Below, in pieces: positions 25,750 to 38,000 of a stretch of 64,000 nucleotides of DNA. This stretch comes from Tremella fuciformis (lineage: Eukaryota > Basidiomycota > Tremellomycetes > Tremellales > Tremellaceae). The notes under the pieces are model-generated. The model was not told the DNA's origin and made no database searches. It saw nothing but the letters and a program-made list of their open reading frames with translations. Both the position numbers and the translations under genes were made by a program. The DNA is taken from contig CP136490.1 in assembly GCA_032768795.1 (NCBI GenBank), positions 3,720,001 to 3,784,000 of the forward strand, in the 5' to 3' direction. Position 1 is the stretch's first letter. The number at the start of each line of letters is the position of its first letter.

Positions 25750-27534
25750 CTAGATCGGTCCGCGAGCGAGGGCGGCCTGCATGGACATGCGCCTCCCCGC
25801 TCCAGCGCCAGACTGGCCTGGCTGATCGTACCCGAGCTGCTCGTCGCGGTCGTCCTGCACCTCCCTCTCCACGCGGATCCGGATCTCGGTCGGCATCGGC
25901 GCCTCCTCGTTGATGCGTACCGCTACGCGTCAGCTCCAGCCCTTCTCAGCACCAGCCCGTGGGACACGCACCAAAAGGCGAGGTGAAATTCTCGAGCGCC
26001 GTAATCCTCGCTCGCTCGAGGTCCCACTCGTCCTTCTCCTCCCCGCCGGCCGCACTGGCAGGCTGGCCGCTCAGACGGAGCCCCATGCCCAATCCGGGGT
26101 TGGTCATGCCCGCGCGCAGGTCGTCGGTCTCATCCCACTGCCCACCTTCGCGGAGCAGGGACATGAGCGCGTTGGACGCCTGTTGTGCTTCGGCCTGACG
26201 AGGGGGCAGGCGGCCGACCATGACCTGGCCGCTGCGCGGGTCCGAGGACCAGTTTCGCGGGAGGTACAGCTGTTCGTGAGCCCTACTGTCAGAAGACTTA
26301 AGAAAGAGACGCACGACGATGGAGACAATGCTCTGGATCCAATAGCATCCGAATGTCATCTGTTCCATCAAGTCTGGACGTCAGACTCTTCCACTTTGCT
26401 GATTTATCCTGACCTGAGGCCACGCTATTCGTCAGCAATGCCGCTCACATGATCGTCATGGCTGGACTGACGTGACTGCATTCAACCTCTTCTGCTTGGT
26501 CAGGCCATCGATTCCCAAAGCCAATGTGCCGACCACAAAGCCGATACGACAGAACGTTCGGACCTTGTTGCCTTCATGGTAGAAGTGCAACCTCGAGCGG
26601 ACCTCCGGCCCAGCCCCAGAATTTTTCTCTCCATCAGCTCGAGAATCCCTTGCTATGTCAAGGCTCACGACATCTGCGAGGAAAGAAGGGAAGCGCCAGA
26701 TAATAATCGACGAAAGCAGCACCACACTGCTCTCAGCTTCTCGTCTCTCATGTGCCTTGGACCCACACGAGCTCGATGGCCCCGCCTGTCGTGAACACCC
26801 TCGCCTCTTGTCGTATCATATCGCCCTCGATATGGATATACGTCGCGCCAATCATGACCACAAAGACGCTGACGCTGATCGCGACCCACGACAAGAAGAA
26901 CGTCGAGTTGAGCCATGATTTGGCGGATTTGGGCTGTCGCACAGCCCGCATGAGGTGGAACCAGTACAAGCCTTCCTCGGCATTGAGAGAGATCTGACAG
27001 CAGAACGCGACTGGCGCCATCAGGGACACCCACTTGCGAGATGCCAGGGATACTCACTGACGACCCATGCGTTGAGCGGATTGTTGGCCCGGACGTACTT
27101 TTCCGGGAAGAGCGGCGGCGGGACAGGCATCGCGCCCATACCTGGTACGATCACGTACCCCAATTTATACTTGATGACTGCCGCTCAGTCCTCACTACAT
27201 CCTGGCAACAGGACGCTCACCTGCCCAGCCGCCGCACCAGATAAACATGCCCAGGGAGGCGAACACGAGCATCCACTACCCATCAGCTCCTTCCGAGCGC
27301 CGAAGCGGCTTCGCGCTCACGGTGAGAAGCGTGCGGAACCACTCCTTCTTCCGCGGGACGAAGCAGCGCCATTTGTCGAACCTGTACGTGTGGAGAAAGG
27401 TGAAGCCCAGTCCCTTTCGCTCAGCCCATCGACTAACCTATAGAGATGGATATGGAATGTGGTCGGAGAGGACGACTCACAATGCTCGACAGCATGAGGC
27501 CCACGGTCAGATTGCATCCATTGGAGGTCGACAT
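25750..27534 (-). CDS. hypothetical multi-pass membrane protein
   Basis: Not recognised; the pattern recalls uncharacterised basidiomycete integral membrane proteins. 447 aa from eleven exons: 27481-27534, 27321-27437, 27221-27275, 27058-27177, 26767-27010, 26669-26726, 26472-26626, 26414-26424, 26315-26373, 25972-26269, 25750-25922. Hydrophobic segments include WMLVFASLGMFIWCGGWA, FFLSWVAISVSVFVVMIGAT, AIELVVVLLSSIIIW, RIGFVVGTLALGIDGL and YWIQSIVSIV. Conserved-looking loops are NNPLNAWVV, EEGLYWFHLMRAVR and RSRLHFYHEGNKVR. The C-terminal 150 residues are hydrophilic and probably cytosolic. One exon is only 11 nt. The 42-nt intron at 26627-26668 is a multiple of three and could be retained without breaking the frame. 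Confidence 0.75.
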
Positions 27535-27930
27535 GTCTGCGACGAAAAGACACCCAAAAGCTTGCTGACTTGCTAGAGGTCAGAAAGGAGATGAGCAGGA
27601 TCTTGCTGGTCAGTATAAGAGTGTTGCGATCGTACTCGCCCATGAGGTACGCGCCTTTGATAGGCCCCGGTAAAGGCTGCTCGGCCACGATTGCCAGCAC
27701 TCAGCCACCGGCGAAAGGCCCTCCCGGCCCGATCGAAAGGATACCGTCAAACGGTACGCTTCTCCATTTGGGCCAGACAATCTTTTGCGCCATCGCTCGA
27801 AAAGAGGGAGTCAATGTGAGGATTGCGCTCGGACAAGCCAACATGAATGAAATGCATACACGTGGGTATCGGCCAATGCGGGGTATATCGGTGTTGCTGG
27901 CTAAAGATGCAAGATGATGGCAGAGTAATG
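27535..27930. other. intergenic between membrane protein and IMP3
   Basis: 396 bp between tandem minus-strand genes. A frame beginning near 27700 runs toward the membrane protein but needs a poor donor to join it, so I left it out. Confidence 0.45.
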
Positions 27931-28720
27931 CTAAAGGAGGTCGAAGTCGTCCAGCTAGAACGGTTAGCGCAGACGTCCTTCTCGTACGGAAACAGCCCAC
28001 CTCGTCGTTGTACTTCATGATTGTCCTCTTCCTCGCGCTGCTATCGACCCAGGTGACAAAGTCTTCCATGTGTCGCGTAATGAGCATGGCAGGATCGGTG
28101 ATGGGCGTGGTGCCGACTCGGACGTGGCCCTGTTCGATCGTACGGACAGCCTGTACTCTCAGCACTGTCATTTAGCCGTATCACAGAGGTTGCCCACGTC
28201 TGACACAGTCTCGCTCATGCGCAGGCGGGCACAGACGACTGCCAGCCGTCGGCGGGCAATGGACGAGACGGTGACCTTGTTCTCGATATCGGACGGCTTC
28301 GAGTTGGAGTCTTATCGTCAGCTGCTACCCCGGATCACACCCAGCTAAGTCACCTAGAATGCCCATGTCGTAGAGCTTGTTGAGCATCTCTGCCTCTTTC
28401 TGCTGTCTGAATGGATCTTCGGCTGGCAGGAGCGACAGTCGATGGATGAGAGATCGCAACGATCCGCAGATCTTGTTGTATCTGGAAAGTCAGGATAGAG
28501 CTCCACATGTGAAGAGCACTAGAATGTGGCTCACTTGTGGTAGTCCTCTCTGTCCTGGATATGGTACATCCTCATCACTTTGGCTTCGCGTTGAGACGCA
28601 TCCTGCTTCCACTGTGAACCGTGTCAGCCAAATGCAGCATGTCGATACCGCAGAAATACGTACGTTCAGGAAGTCGACCTTCTTGAGCAGCTTTTGCTCG
28701 TGATGTTTGAGCTTCCTCAT
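27931..28720 (-). CDS. IMP3: U3 snoRNP protein Imp3
   Basis: Component of the small-subunit processome that helps U3 snoRNA pair with pre-rRNA; nucleolar. 182 aa (yeast 183). Exons: 28664-28720, 28535-28611, 28354-28481, 28198-28310, 28001-28150, 27931-27954. The sequence is highly conserved from the start, [20 protein letters not shown], through [20 protein letters not shown] and LYDMGIL. The S4 RNA-binding domain is [17 protein letters not shown] and [28 protein letters not shown] and the terminal LDDFDLL (own 24-nt exon) match the family end exactly, which fixes the stop. Divergent from the La-motif gene. Confidence 0.96.
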
Positions 28721-30085
28721 GATTGCCACTGGCCTGTCTATGTCCTCCACTGGCCAGTACCAAGGTGTGAATTGAAAAGTCTTTCCGAGTAAGTCGAAGT
28801 GGAGGTTACTCGTAGTGAATTGCTGCCGCCGTCCTGGCTCGCCTAATGCCGAATTTCCGGTCATACGGTTGCCTGACCTGTCGGGTGTCTGTCTGGTTAG
28901 CGAAGGCTGCAGGCAGGCAAGGCAGTCTAGTTAGGCAAGCAGGAAGTACTCGAGTAACTAGACAGCCAGGGATCAGTCCCCTATTCCGACGACATCCACC
29001 TCCATCACTTATCTTCATTTGTTGGCAGTGATCACCTCGGTCACAGAGGGTCCTGCTCTTCTTCCCCCTCCACCTCTCGCACAGGCCCCCTCATCCTCAT
29101 CCTCACCGTCATCCCGAAATCCAGCATCGCCGCCCAAAATCGGTCGTCTGATATCGCCGAACGCACCTCTGACCGCATCACGACTTGTCCCGACAGACGA
29201 CCCTCTCGGATCCGCCCATCGGCGAGTCGACAAGAAACCTTACGAAAGCGACTTACGCAGGAGTTTCGTCCAAGGCGTCAAGGCAAGGTCTGCAGGGGAC
29301 AGGCAGGCAAGGCGTGGGGAGGAGTACAGCGGGCACGAGCGGGAACGGTCAGCTAAATTGCCGTCGAGGTGAGTTTCAACGATACCTCCCTTGAACACTC
29401 AGGCAGGATCGAGCCCTCTGCCCGCCCGTAGCTCTCGTCACCGACCGCTCCCCACTGCGTCATGCGCGCCTGCTCATCTCAGAACCTCTTCGTTTCACCT
29501 CGACCCTGATCAGAAGCATTGCACCTCACCGCCACCAGAACACACTTAAGCGGACCGCCCTCGCAGCTCGATATCGTCATCCTCCTTCAAGAGGTGAGTG
29601 GCCGACTGACCCGCCCAACCCTCGTCCACTTCCTTCCCCTTTCTTCTGTCCCCCACCTCACTGCCCGAACCACGCACGACTCATTTTCGAATCCCCCTCG
29701 CCGGTTTTGCAAACGCATTGCATCGACGGTGTGGCCGAAGCGTCTCAGACTGTTTGTCCAGATCGTCAGAGCGCAACGACGGGTCGTGGCCAGACCTCAC
29801 ACGAAACCCCGCATATCTCCTTTCACTCGTTCTCCTTTGCCCTTGTCATTCTCCGCATCGCACTCTTTTCCACCTCTATCGTACCCATCCCGCCGCTGGC
29901 CCCTCTCGTCGATATAAACGCTGACGAAGCTCTTGCCCGCCCTTCGGACCTCCCTCCCACTACCAACCGCTATCATTTTGCCACTTCGTTCTGCTCGACC
30001 CAAAATGCTCGCCATACAGCTTTCTACCCCTTCTCTCTCCTCTTTCCCTCATCTCTCGAGCCCGGCGCCCTTCCTTCCGCGCAGC
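28721..30085. other. divergent intergenic region, IMP3 / La-motif gene
   Basis: About 1.37 kb. Near 29585 and 29372 there are GT-AG-like pairs that could be 5'-leader introns of the plus-strand gene. A 117-codon plus-strand frame at 29019-29372 has protein-like composition in its middle but no convincing continuation. C/T-rich tracts occupy 29600-29900. Confidence 0.4.
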
Positions 30086-32885
30086 ATGTCAAAAGCGCCG
30101 GCTCCGCAACCTCAGTCACCGAACCAACCATCCGTGTTCAACGCACTTGGATCATACGCCGATAGGATCAAAATCGCAAATGGTTCTCCCGGCAATGCCG
30201 CCAACGACGGCAAAGCTGGAAGCAGTAGTGGCGCAAGTGGTGGGGCATGGAGGAAGATGACAAGTCCGAATGGTGCATTGCCTGCAACGCCCTCCACGCC
30301 ATTGGCCAAAGCAGGTTCTTCGAATACGGCGTCCAGCTCGGCTTCACCCATCATCAGACCGACCAAAGGTGCTGCTCCTCCGCCGTCCAGCTCAGGAGGT
30401 ACCACCGCAGTCGAAGAAGACGATGGACCATGGGAGACAGTCCAGTCCGGTCGCAATCGCAACAAGACAGACCACGACAAGAAGCAGAATCGTGTGGAGA
30501 GACGCGAAAGGTCCGAGTGGGTCGAAAGACCGTCTAGAGAGAAGGCGGAGGACGAGCGGAGAGCAACAAGCGCAAAACCAGCGATTGTCCCAAAGAGACC
30601 TATTGCTACCGTTGGAGAGAAGCCACGTACAGCCTCCACGCCAAGCAACCCCAGCAAGCCCGCCTGGGGGGTCAGACCTCAACCCGCTACTCGGACCTCT
30701 CAGCCGGCTCCAGACACCAAACAGCCTCAATCTTCACCCACGGCCATTGCAACGCCAGCATCCAGTCAGGCCCAACAGACACCTCCAACACCGTCGTCGC
30801 CATCGCTTGTCAGCACCACTCAGACCGCTTTCTCGCCCACGGCAGGCTCGCCGCATCTTTCAGCGGCTGCTGAGTCCACGTCCACTGCCGTCACAAGTAT
30901 ATTGGCGAAAGGCAAAGATTTGGACGACGTAATCAGTGTAGGTCAAGCTGTCGACGATGAAGGCGAGACTCCTCAGGATAAGACCCCTACGCCTGCACAT
31001 GTTCCGGCACCTCCTCCGCCTGTAAATGCCTGGGACGCCAGGAAGAAGACCCTAGCTCCAGCTGCAGTTGTCGGAAACGGCCCGATGAACTCCTCGACCG
31101 GCTCAGGATCGCTTCAATTCGGCAGTCTACCAACGACGGACACGACAAGTTTGGCAAGCAAGGTGCCTTCCGGAGATGGGGTGACCATTGCCAAGAGCAA
31201 GCAGAAAAAGAGCCTTGCTCCTGTGCAGGTCGATGAGACTGCATGGCCCGATGTGGCTCAAGCTGTAGATATGACGAAAGCAGCCGAGGAGAAAGAGAAG
31301 CAAAAAGGCCGAAGCGAAGAGAGCAGCGTAGTAGAGGAGCAAGCTGCAGGTAGCAGTGAGCGTCATAACCAATCCCTTTCACTTGGCTAAATTACAGAAA
31401 AACCGAAATGGGTGCCCATACCGCAGGCAGAGTTGACAGCTGCCGCCGACGAAGCCGCCGAAGCCAAGAAGAAGCTCAGTCGAGAGGAGAAACGGCGTGC
31501 CAAGGGACAGAGCGTCTCTCAGCCGGGCAAGGCAAGAGGCGGGTCGAGCGACAGGAAGGTCAACAAGGGCGAGGTACGGATACCGCCGCTGCCCAAGCCC
31601 CAAGAAGCTTCTTCCACTTTGTTCAAGCCACTTTTCGGCACGGCCACTACCAGTTCGAATAGTACTGAAGCCGAGACTCGCTCAGAGGAGGGTAAGGCGG
31701 ATCAAGCCGCAGGCAGTGTGAGCGCGCCCCTGTCTCGACAGACTACGCGCGTCTCCAGACGAGGCTCCGTCCAGTCCCGCACCCAAGGCTCTTCACCTGC
31801 TGCCCACACTCAGCCTCTAGTCAATACCGGTTCCCCCGGTTCCTTCGTCCGTCCAGCTTTCAACAACAACACCGCCCCTTTGCCTCAACACTCATTCAAC
31901 CAAGCTAACACTACCGGTTACCCTCGACCGCCACGAGCACGCGATGCACGATCTTCATTCAGTGGTCCAGGCCGTGGACGGGGAGGTTTCCGTGGCGGCT
32001 ACATGAACGGCGGGCGACACTATATGGGAATGAACGGCTATCCCCCGGACTTCATTAACGGCAATATCTATGGTCAAGGTTACGGTATGGGCTACCCTGC
32101 ATTCTACCCAATGCCAGTCTACGGTCAACCAGGTGCTCCCTACGACCAAATGGGCCAGATGTACCCAGTTCCGATGTACGGCATGCCGCAACCAGGAGCA
32201 GGTCTTGAGGAGTCTCGACCCCCGCCGCAGCTCAACAACATGCAAGCCTGGCTGTACGCGCAGGTCGAGTATTACTTCAGCATGCAGAACCTCGCCATGG
32301 ACGAGTATCTGCGGCGACAGGTGAGTTTGCAGTTGCTGAGAAGGCAGAATCTTGCACTGACAAATTTAGATGGATTCTGAGGGCTGGATTAACATCTCCG
32401 TCATCGCATCCTTCAATCGAATTAAGGCCACCACGGACGATGTGGAGCTCGTGCGCACTGTGATGCAGGCCTCGCCCAACCTCGAGGTGCACGAGCAGAA
32501 AGTCCGCCTTCGCAATGCGGAGAAACGGCGGCAATGGATACTGCCTAGCGCAGAACCGAGTACGGTCGTGCTTCCGGATGCCGCTGACGGATCATCATCG
32601 TCTGAAGATGGGCGAAAAGCAAACGGTACTCTCGGTGCAGCTTCCGCGGAACCTATTGCCACAACGCCTCAGCAAGTGGCTAAGGATATTGAGAACGCTC
32701 TTATGAAAAGCAGCTCTGCCACGGCTGCTACAGCCAGTACGACAGCTGCATCAATGTCAGCCGTCCCGAGCTCGAGTGTGAGCGTTACGAATGCAGGGGA
32801 CGAGGGGACCGATAAGCTTGATGACACCCCCGGCACTTCAATGTCGGGTGATCGAAGTCACGTTGAGGAGAGCAAGGACTTGTAG
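30086..32885 (+). CDS. La-motif RNA-binding protein (Sro9/Slf1/LARP type)
   Basis: Cytoplasmic RNA-binding protein of the LARP1/Sro9 group, linked to polysomes and mRNA stability. 900 aa from exons 30086-31349, 31398-32320, 32370-32885. The La motif lies at about residues 700-785: QAWLYAQVEYYFSMQNLAMD, EYLRRQ|MDSEGWINISVIASFNRIK and ELVRTVMQASPNLEVHE; the intron at 32321-32369 falls exactly inside it. The first 650 residues are low-complexity Ser/Pro/Thr/Ala-rich with basic patches (DKKQNRVERRERSEW) and a WETV motif. An RG/FRGG-like stretch (GRGRGGFRGGY) followed by Gly/Met/Tyr/Pro repeats precedes the La motif and may bind RNA. An in-frame Met at 29933 would add 51 residues; 30086 is preferred because MSKAPAPQPQ looks like a normal start. 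Confidence 0.9.
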
Positions 32886-33456
32886 CGCGAGGAGGGAGAT
32901 CGCAGAAGGTGAGATTGCCATCTTGTCCGGAAGCAACAAAGCTGAGGCGAGAAGACAGCAGCCATATCTCACGCCAACGAAAGCGCATATCCATTCACGA
33001 CAACGATCATCAACCATTGTACCATCTCCAACAAGCAGTGTTTCGCTCCCGGACAAACATTGCATAGCAGGCTAAAATCGTCTGCGCCGGCAAACGGCGC
33101 GTCTTGAGCAGTCCACCATCACAGCATACCACACATCCGCCCGCTTTCCCTCGGATCGACATATTCGTACATTCGGTCTGCCTAACCACCGCCTCGAGCG
33201 CGTGAGCTTTTTGTTTATTGCATGAGGACACGTCCTCTTTTCTTTCCCCCACCCGGCCATCTTGTCCCATAGTCCCATGTCCTCCGAGAAGTATGATGTG
33301 CCGTGCCCATCTATCATCTGTACATGCGCTGCAGCCTTCGACGATCATGATGGGCTCTTTGATCACGCCAGACGGCACATGCTTGGAGTCATTGGCGGGA
33401 CATCTCATATGCACATGCATCTTGTGTACAACCTGTCCAGCTACTCGAGTGTCTGT
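32886..33456. other. convergent intergenic region
   Basis: 571 bp between the stops of the La-motif gene and a minus-strand gene. It should hold both 3' ends. No gene is seen. Confidence 0.45.
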
Positions 33457-34296
33457 CTACCAGGAGCCCAGAAATGGTACGCGTGCCCAACCCGATGCTG
33501 CCGCAGGTTCAGTCAGGCCAACGCTCCTCTCGGTCTTTTCTCCCTCGCCGGTCGACGTAGACGTGGATGCGGGTGGCAGTGTCGACTTCGCTCGGGCTCG
33601 TCTGGCATCTTCGATCTCCCACGCAATGCCGTCTTCCGTCCGGGTCGGGTTGAAATCAAAGACGAACCCGATGCCGCGAAACGAAAGATCGACATAACCG
33701 CGGGGCAGCCGGGCAGTCCTCTCCCTGTCCCCGGTCCCCGCGCCCACGCCGTCCCCATCGCTCCCGCGGTCGTCCGCGCCCGAGCTCCCTCGCCAGAACT
33801 TCCAGCTGGGCCCTCCGTGTGCGCCGGCGCCCGCCTCTGAGCTCGAGCCGCCGCTGCCGCTGCCGCTCGGGGCCGGCTCGCTCAACGAGCTGAAGTGCTT
33901 GTAACCCATCAAGACGGGGTCCATGATTCTGCCTTTGTTCATATCGAGCCAGCTGCGCCCGGCGACGGGATCTGTCAGGCGCCACGACTCGCCTGGCTCG
34001 CCACCGCCAGCGCCGGGGGACCCGCCGAGGGAGGCAGAGGTTTCGCTGGGGGCGAAAGGGGATGAAGGCGATGTGGTGAGGAAGAGTATGGAGACCTTCC
34101 TTTCAGCCAAGACCAGCGTAGGAATGAGTAGGAGAGAGAACACTGACGAGGGTGAGGCAGTACCCGCATGGCCGGACGGACCAGAAGACCGCCATGGAGA
34201 ATAGGGCGAGGAATATGGGTGAGGCGGTCTGTTGGTCAGATTGACAAGTGCGAGACGGAGGGACGGGCTCACTGGGACGGGCAGGAGCAGAGAGAA
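33457..34296 (-). CDS. hypothetical membrane protein, 5' part cut by Helitron insertion
   Basis: Not recognised. Exons readable here: 34273-34296 (partial), 34148-34228, 33457-34095. Spliced, they give an N-terminal hydrophobic stretch, FSLLLPVP|TASPIFLALFSMAVFW, then VRPCGYCLTL|VSILFLTTS, that is, two membrane helices. A hydrophilic part follows with DMNKGRIMDPVLMGYKHFSS, a Gly/Ser-rich linker, SWKFWRGSS and RGYVDLSFRGIGFVFDFNP. The partial exon runs directly into the terminal CTAG of the Helitron at 34297, so the original upstream sequence now lies 13 kb away, beyond 47508. A Met inside the second exon (MAVFWSV) could allow a shortened product. Whether the gene still works is unknown. Confidence 0.6.
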   Translation of the reverse strand, partial: FSLLLPVPVSPSLRLALVNLTNRPPHPYSSPYSPWRSSGPSGHAGTASPSSVFSLLLIPTLVLAERKVSILFLTTSPSSPFAPSETSASLGGSPGAGGGEPGESWRLTDPVAGRSWLDMNKGRIMDPVLMGYKHFSSLSEPAPSGSGSGGSSSEAGAGAHGGPSWKFWRGSSGADDRGSDGDGVGAGTGDRERTARLPRGYVDLSFRGIGFVFDFNPTRTEDGIAWEIEDARRARAKSTLPPASTSTSTGEGEKTERSVGLTEPAAASGWARVPFLGSW

Positions 34297-34392
34297 CTAG
34301 GTAAATCGGCGGTGGCGCGTCGCCGATGGGGCGTAGCTCTGACTCCGGAAAATTTTGGACTTTTCATCTCTCATCTGTACATCTACATCAGA

Positions 34393-34928
34393 ATGGCTTT
34401 CCAGTCAGCTTTGTTCAAAAAAGCACTCAGGCAGCACCAGAGAGAGCAAAAAAAGCGACATCCCAACCCTCATGATGAGCACAAGCATTCCTGCTCTCAA
34501 CAAAGCCGCCCACAGCCAGTCAGACACTCTCCCTATCACCCACCCCAGCAACAATCCTACCTGCCTCCTGGGTCAGGCAAAGTCAATGGAGAGAAGAAGC
34601 CATGGGTGCCCAAAAGACCTGTTGTGAAGTCCTTGTGAGTCAGGCTCTCTCTTGGCATGACACAAAGCTGACTTGTAGCTTCAATGGTCCAGTCACCAAT
34701 CCCCAGACCTTCAGATTGCCCTTGTGGAAAAGTAGGATGCTGGATTGGCTGAGGAAGATGAGAACACTCAGAGGAGGAGAAAGCCCACCTGGAACTCCTC
34801 TCTTCACTCCTCCCCCCACCCCTGAGCCTCCTACCTGGTCAGATCCCCCAACTCCTGCTGCTGATGATCCTGTGTGGGATGATTACAGACAGGAGATGGA
34901 GGCAGATAGAGGTAGTGTTAGTAGCTAG
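34393..34928 (+). CDS. Helitron accessory gene, unknown function (copy 1)
   Basis: Not recognised. Two exons, 34393-34634 and 34679-34928, joined by a 44-nt GT-AG intron with a branch site, give 163 aa. The N-terminus is basic (MAFQSALFKKALRQHQREQ), followed by a His/Gln/Pro-rich stretch, a Lys/Arg/Trp patch (KSRMLDWLRKMRTLRG), Pro/Thr repeats (TPPPTPEPPTWSDPPTP) and an acidic end (DDYRQEMEADRGS). It starts about 95 bp inside the element's 3' end and converges on the Rep/helicase gene. It could be a captured host gene or a Helitron-borne factor. Confidence 0.7.
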
Positions 34929-35059
34929 AGAGAGCACAATGACATGCATACACCCCATGAACTTGAGATTCAGCTGATGCATCAAACACTCAGAGTCATG
35001 CTTGATCAACTTTTATTCAGTCTACCTATGCATTGTCATTCATCTTTTTCTCTATACAT

Positions 35060-38000
35060 TTATTCTGTCATCTGAAGCATCTGACGTCTAGACGCATCCC
35101 TTGCTGCCAATACACGTCCTGATACTCCCCCCCTTCTACTCTCTGTGTTCAAGCTGTTCAATCTTGCCCAATCAAAGCCTGGCTTGAAAGCAAGGCCCTC
35201 CAGAGATCTTGCTCTTGAGATTGCCACAAATGTCAATCCCGTTGAGAAGTCGGCTGAACCAAGATCAATCACTGCCTTGTCCAGCGTCATACCCTGTGAT
35301 TTGTGTATGGTGATAGCAAATGCAAGCTGCAGTGGCAGCTGGCGTCGAGAGCACCGCTGCCCGTTTGTTGTCTCCCATCTGGCTGTATGGGGCACAATGG
35401 GAACCAGTGGTATGTTGTCTGTGGTGTGCCAGGGTGTTGGTCCAGTGTAGGATGGGAAGGCGACCATGACCACAGAAGGAACAGATTGATGAGGAGGCTC
35501 AGATGGTGAGAGCCCAATCTGATATACTGTGCCCCTGGTGCCATTGACCAATCCCTGCTCGATCCAGAGGTTGCGAGAAAGCATGACTTGAGCACCAATC
35601 ATGAGGAAGACAGCAGGAGCAAGCCCCTGTGCCTGTTCCTCTGAAGCCTGGGCTGCTCCTACCCCTGTGTGCTGAGCCAGAGAGCGCAGTACAGGCTGTC
35701 CAGAGCGAGCCAAAGTGTGTAGGTTGATCTCGGAGACACTCTGCTTTGTTGCACAAAGACATACAGCATCTTGAAAGGCCTGCTGAGATGCCGGGGAAAG
35801 GTTCCCCCAGAAGCGAGAGGACAGAAGGGTGTAGTCCTCCTGTTGAGGTGTCCCGGTGTGCAGGCGAGCAAGGGTTGCTTTGAAGGCAGTGGTGGTAGGG
35901 TCGGAGCCTTCCTGCCTCATAACAGCATCAAGCTGAACGCTCTCAGTGAAAGCAAGGTAGATATCTCGGCCAATGTTGCTGAGCCTGCCTAGATAGGAGG
36001 TTTTTGTCGAGCGTGCAGTGTTGTACAGTGGAGTGTCTCCCACAGGGGGCAGTTGACCAAAGTCGCCAATGAGCAGGACAGACAGACCGGCAAAGGGCAA
36101 GTACGCTGTCGACGGAAAGATTTGACCAAGAGCAAGGTTGATTCTCCCCAAGGCCGCCCTTCCAACCATGCTTTTCTCATCAATGATGAGGTATCGTGTC
36201 CCATGCCACTCTTCCTGGAGGCTGGCAAGCTTTCCCTCTCCAAGCTTGTCATGACTTTCCTCTATTGAGCCTCCAAGACCAAGGGCAGCATGGTATGTTG
36301 AACCAGCAATGTTGAATGCCGCCACACCCGTGGGGGCAAGCCGGCGGACAATGGGATTTGTGCTGAAGTCGAGATTGTTGTGCTGCCCAGATTGGAGCCC
36401 TTGAAGAGCTTGGGATATGGCGTCAATGAGGAAGGATTTGCCTGTTCCTGCTGTCCCATCGATGTTGAGGAGTATTTGAGGGACTGACTCTCCAGAGAGC
36501 AGACGGTTGGCATGGCGCAAGACCTTGTCAAAGATGAGGCGCTGTGTGGTGTTGAGTAGTTGGGGATCGACAGTGTTGCGAGCTACAGAAGGCTGAGACT
36601 GCTTGGTCAGCTCACAGTATGCAGTGGATTGTAGGCCACTGCTCACCTTCTTGCGTTCGGTTTCTAAGTAGCTTGCCCTCTCTCCTATACCATCTGATCC
36701 CCACTCCCTCCCCACTGCTTCCCAATCGTGGGAAGTATCAATATCACGTGCTCCAAGCAGTGGCCCATTCCACCCATCTTCATCAAACTGAGGGCCCATT
36801 CCAGCCAGAACTTGCCAGTCATCAAGCTCGTGGTCATTGACTTCTTCACCCTCAGAAAACTCTGAGTCACTGTCGTTTTCATTGTCACCCTGTTGTTGAC
36901 GGATGGGTCGCTTGGGCAATGTGTCTTGGTGCCCCTCTGGGTGGTCCTCAGTACAGCGAGAAAAAGCTTCTGTCCAGGATTCGTCATCAAGCTTGAGCTC
37001 TGAAGGGTGTCGATGAGGATGGTGGAGTAGTAACTTTGCCCGGCACCAGTTTTGGTGATCCTCAGACTGAGGGTCTGATGGATAATACAGCGGCCAGAGA
37101 ATGATGATCTTTGGGTGCTTCCTTCGAGTGGCGTTGCGACCTTGTTTCCGGTAGAATTGAAACCATTCGTACAGGCTGATGCCCTCATGCTCTGGCTGGC
37201 GTGCCAAGTAGGCATCGTGCCAGTCTTGCTCCTCCACACCTTGGTCCAGTCCCTCATCTTCCTGCCTCTGCCTCAGGCGTCTCTGTCTCTTTTCCAGTAT
37301 GCAGAGTGTGCCAAACTCTCGTGATGCAGACATCATATGTCGACCAAAGAGCTGATGACAGACTTCCTGAGCACTGTAATCCCTCTCGGTGACAATGCGG
37401 CTGAGCATCTTCTGGAAGACAATTCGTGAAGATGTTTCTTGCTCCAGGCGGGTTGAGATAGCCTGCATTATCTCGCCAAAGTTGTTGGATGGTTTTTCGC
37501 ATTTTGAAGCATACTTGGAGATGTAGGAGGCAACTGCACGGGGATCTGTGCATGGACTGATGTCGGAGTTGGCTCGCCATCCCAGTGCAGTGACTGCATT
37601 GTAACTGTTGAGGTGGGTGTCGTTGCGTGGTGTGATGAGTTGCTTGTTTCTGTTGGGATTGACAACCAGTCGGAGTTCTGTCTCCAGCTCCTTGGGGAAC
37701 TTGAAGCGACAGACAAGCGGACTGTTGGGAGGAGATCCTTTTGGGCGGCGAAGACAATAGGCAGTGCACCTCGTGTGCCTCTGGACACGGTTGAGCATCT
37801 GTGCCAGATCTTTGAAGCGAAAGATGATTTCGTCGCTACTGTGGGCAGAGGGGTGCTTTGGATGAGGCGGAATGTCCTCTCCAGGATTGATGGTTGACAC
37901 TCTGGTGGACCAGAAGTCAAGGAATTCCTGGACACTGTCCGGATTGTTGATATCAAGGGTGTCTGGGGATGGCGCCCCCTTGAGCCAAACCAGTCCATGG

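Noticed and set aside
27535..27700. Upstream coding extension of the membrane protein (LAIVAEQPLPGPIKGAY...)
   Set aside because: Joining it needs a weak GC donor in an unusual context, while a good start (MSTSNGCNLTV) exists at 27534.
29019..29372. 117-codon plus-strand frame upstream of the La-motif gene
   Set aside because: Protein-like in part, but no motif, no good splice continuation and an overlapping minus frame; left as intergenic.
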